Origin: Clostridiales bacterium
GTDB taxonomy: Bacteria; Bacillota; Clostridia; Oscillospirales; QAMX01
Length of the DNA stretch: 5,400 nucleotides
Assembly: GCA_012514045.1 (NCBI GenBank)
Contig: JAAZBA010000048.1
Location: forward strand, 1-5,400
Direction: 5' to 3'
The first letter of the stretch is position 1, and the number at the start of each line of letters is the position of its first letter. This document shows positions 4,774 to 5,400 of the stretch, piece by piece. A model generated the notes under the pieces. It searched no databases. It was not told the DNA's origin and saw only the letters and a program-made list of their open reading frames with translations. Both the position numbers and the translations under genes were made by a program.

Positions 4774-5400
4774 ATGTGCAATATCGCGGGATATATAGGA
4801 AACAGACCGGCTGCCCCTATACTCCTTGAGATGATGGCAAAGGAGTCCGGATTCGGTGGAGGCTACTACAAGGGAATCGCTACACTCCACGAGGGGAAGC
4901 TCTATTATGCCAAGGTAGCAGGAGATATGGACAGGCTTTTAGGAGAAACCAATGCCGCCTCACTTCCCGGAAACATAGGCTTTATTCACTCCCGTTCTTT
5001 CGGACGTCAGAACATGGAATGGGCTCACCCATTCATAAGCGACAGAGGAAGGCTTGCATACATCGCTAACGGTTTCAATGGAGTATTTGAAAACCTGGAA
5101 CTCTTTAACTCCTACTGCAAACAGATGCTGGATGAGGGATTCACCTTCCGCACTGCCACCACTGAGAATATCGGCTACAACACACCCCGGCTCTCCGACG
5201 GCAGCGGGATTCACGGCTCGGAGCTTGCCGCTCATATGATAACCTCCGAATATAGGAAGGAAAAGGACTTCGGTCTTGCCATGATGAAATCTATGGTCAA
5301 GAGACCTACGGAAATTGTTGGATTGGCGCTCCACGAGGACTTTGAAGATACAATATTCATTTCTCGCTTCAACTTCCCAATGATGACCGCAAGGGCGGAA
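4774..5400 (+). CDS. Class II glutamine amidotransferase, GlmS/GATase-like (3' partial)
   Basis: The frame is open from ATG 4774 to the window end (209 codons, no stop). The protein starts MCNIAGYIG, so removal of Met1 would expose Cys2 as the N-terminal nucleophile typical of Ntn-type glutamine amidotransferases. This domain hydrolyses glutamine and channels ammonia to a partner domain. Other family marks are GIATLHEGKLYYAKVAG (34-50), GFIHSRSFG (69-77, matching HTRWATHG of GlmS, with Arg74 as the glutamine-carboxylate ligand), AHPF (84-87), and ANGFNGVFEN (98-107, with the oxyanion-hole Asn99-Gly100). HGSELAAHMI (147-156) aligns with the GlmS segment SDTEVIAHLI, but Gly replaces the Asp. 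A full GlmS would have two sugar isomerase (SIS) domains after about residue 240; these lie beyond the window, so GlmS, an asparagine synthetase-like enzyme or a stand-alone glutaminase cannot be told apart. It is the last gene of the tight cluster with ftsZ, and it starts 5 bases after the reductase. Confidence 0.85.
   Translation, partial: MCNIAGYIGNRPAAPILLEMMAKESGFGGGYYKGIATLHEGKLYYAKVAGDMDRLLGETNAASLPGNIGFIHSRSFGRQNMEWAHPFISDRGRLAYIANGFNGVFENLELFNSYCKQMLDEGFTFRTATTENIGYNTPRLSDGSGIHGSELAAHMITSEYRKEKDFGLAMMKSMVKRPTEIVGLALHEDFEDTIFISRFNFPMMTARAE

Noticed and set aside
4960..5334. Minus-strand open frame opposite the amidotransferase gene.
   Set aside because: The plus strand there encodes a clear Ntn amidotransferase domain. 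The minus frame has no family signature.

Overview
The window looks like the chromosome of a Gram-positive, low-to-mid GC bacterium, most likely a member of Bacillota class Clostridia (order not resolved). The reasons are the dcw (division and cell wall) gene order, strong Shine-Dalgarno sequences close to the complement of the 16S 3' end, a TTG start, frequent AGA/AGG and ATA codons, a DivIB-type FtsQ with a long basic cytoplasmic tail, and a clostridial-looking type II glutamine amidotransferase. This assignment is inference from sequence by eye; no database search was possible.

All six genes lie on the + strand. The left part (1-1974) is the end of a cell-wall/division transcription unit: murG, lacking about 17 N-terminal residues at the window edge, makes lipid II. 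It is followed 34 bases later by ftsQ/divIB, a bitopic divisome protein started at TTG with an excellent ribosome binding site. The 158-base gap after ftsQ (1975-2132) holds T-rich tracts, a good sigma-A type promoter (-35 at 2013, -10 at 2036), an inverted repeat in the transcribed leader (2059-2086) and the ftsZ ribosome binding site. It contains no gene, and ftsA is not present between ftsQ and ftsZ.

The right part (2133-5400) reads as one tightly packed unit: ftsZ; a type 4 (Fe-S) uracil-DNA glycosylase 3 bases after it; an aldo/keto reductase overlapping that gene by 4 bases; and a class II glutamine amidotransferase 5 bases further on, cut by the window end. No promoter or terminator is visible between these four genes, so the ftsZ promoter probably drives all of them.

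Together the first three genes supply lipid II and build the division ring. The last three are DNA repair and metabolic genes that appear to be co-transcribed with ftsZ rather than part of division. I see no mobile element, CRISPR array, RNA gene or clearly novel multi-gene system. The points most worth a second look are the divergent FtsZ C-terminal peptide together with the missing ftsA, the hairpin in the ftsZ leader, and the altered active-site region of the amidotransferase.
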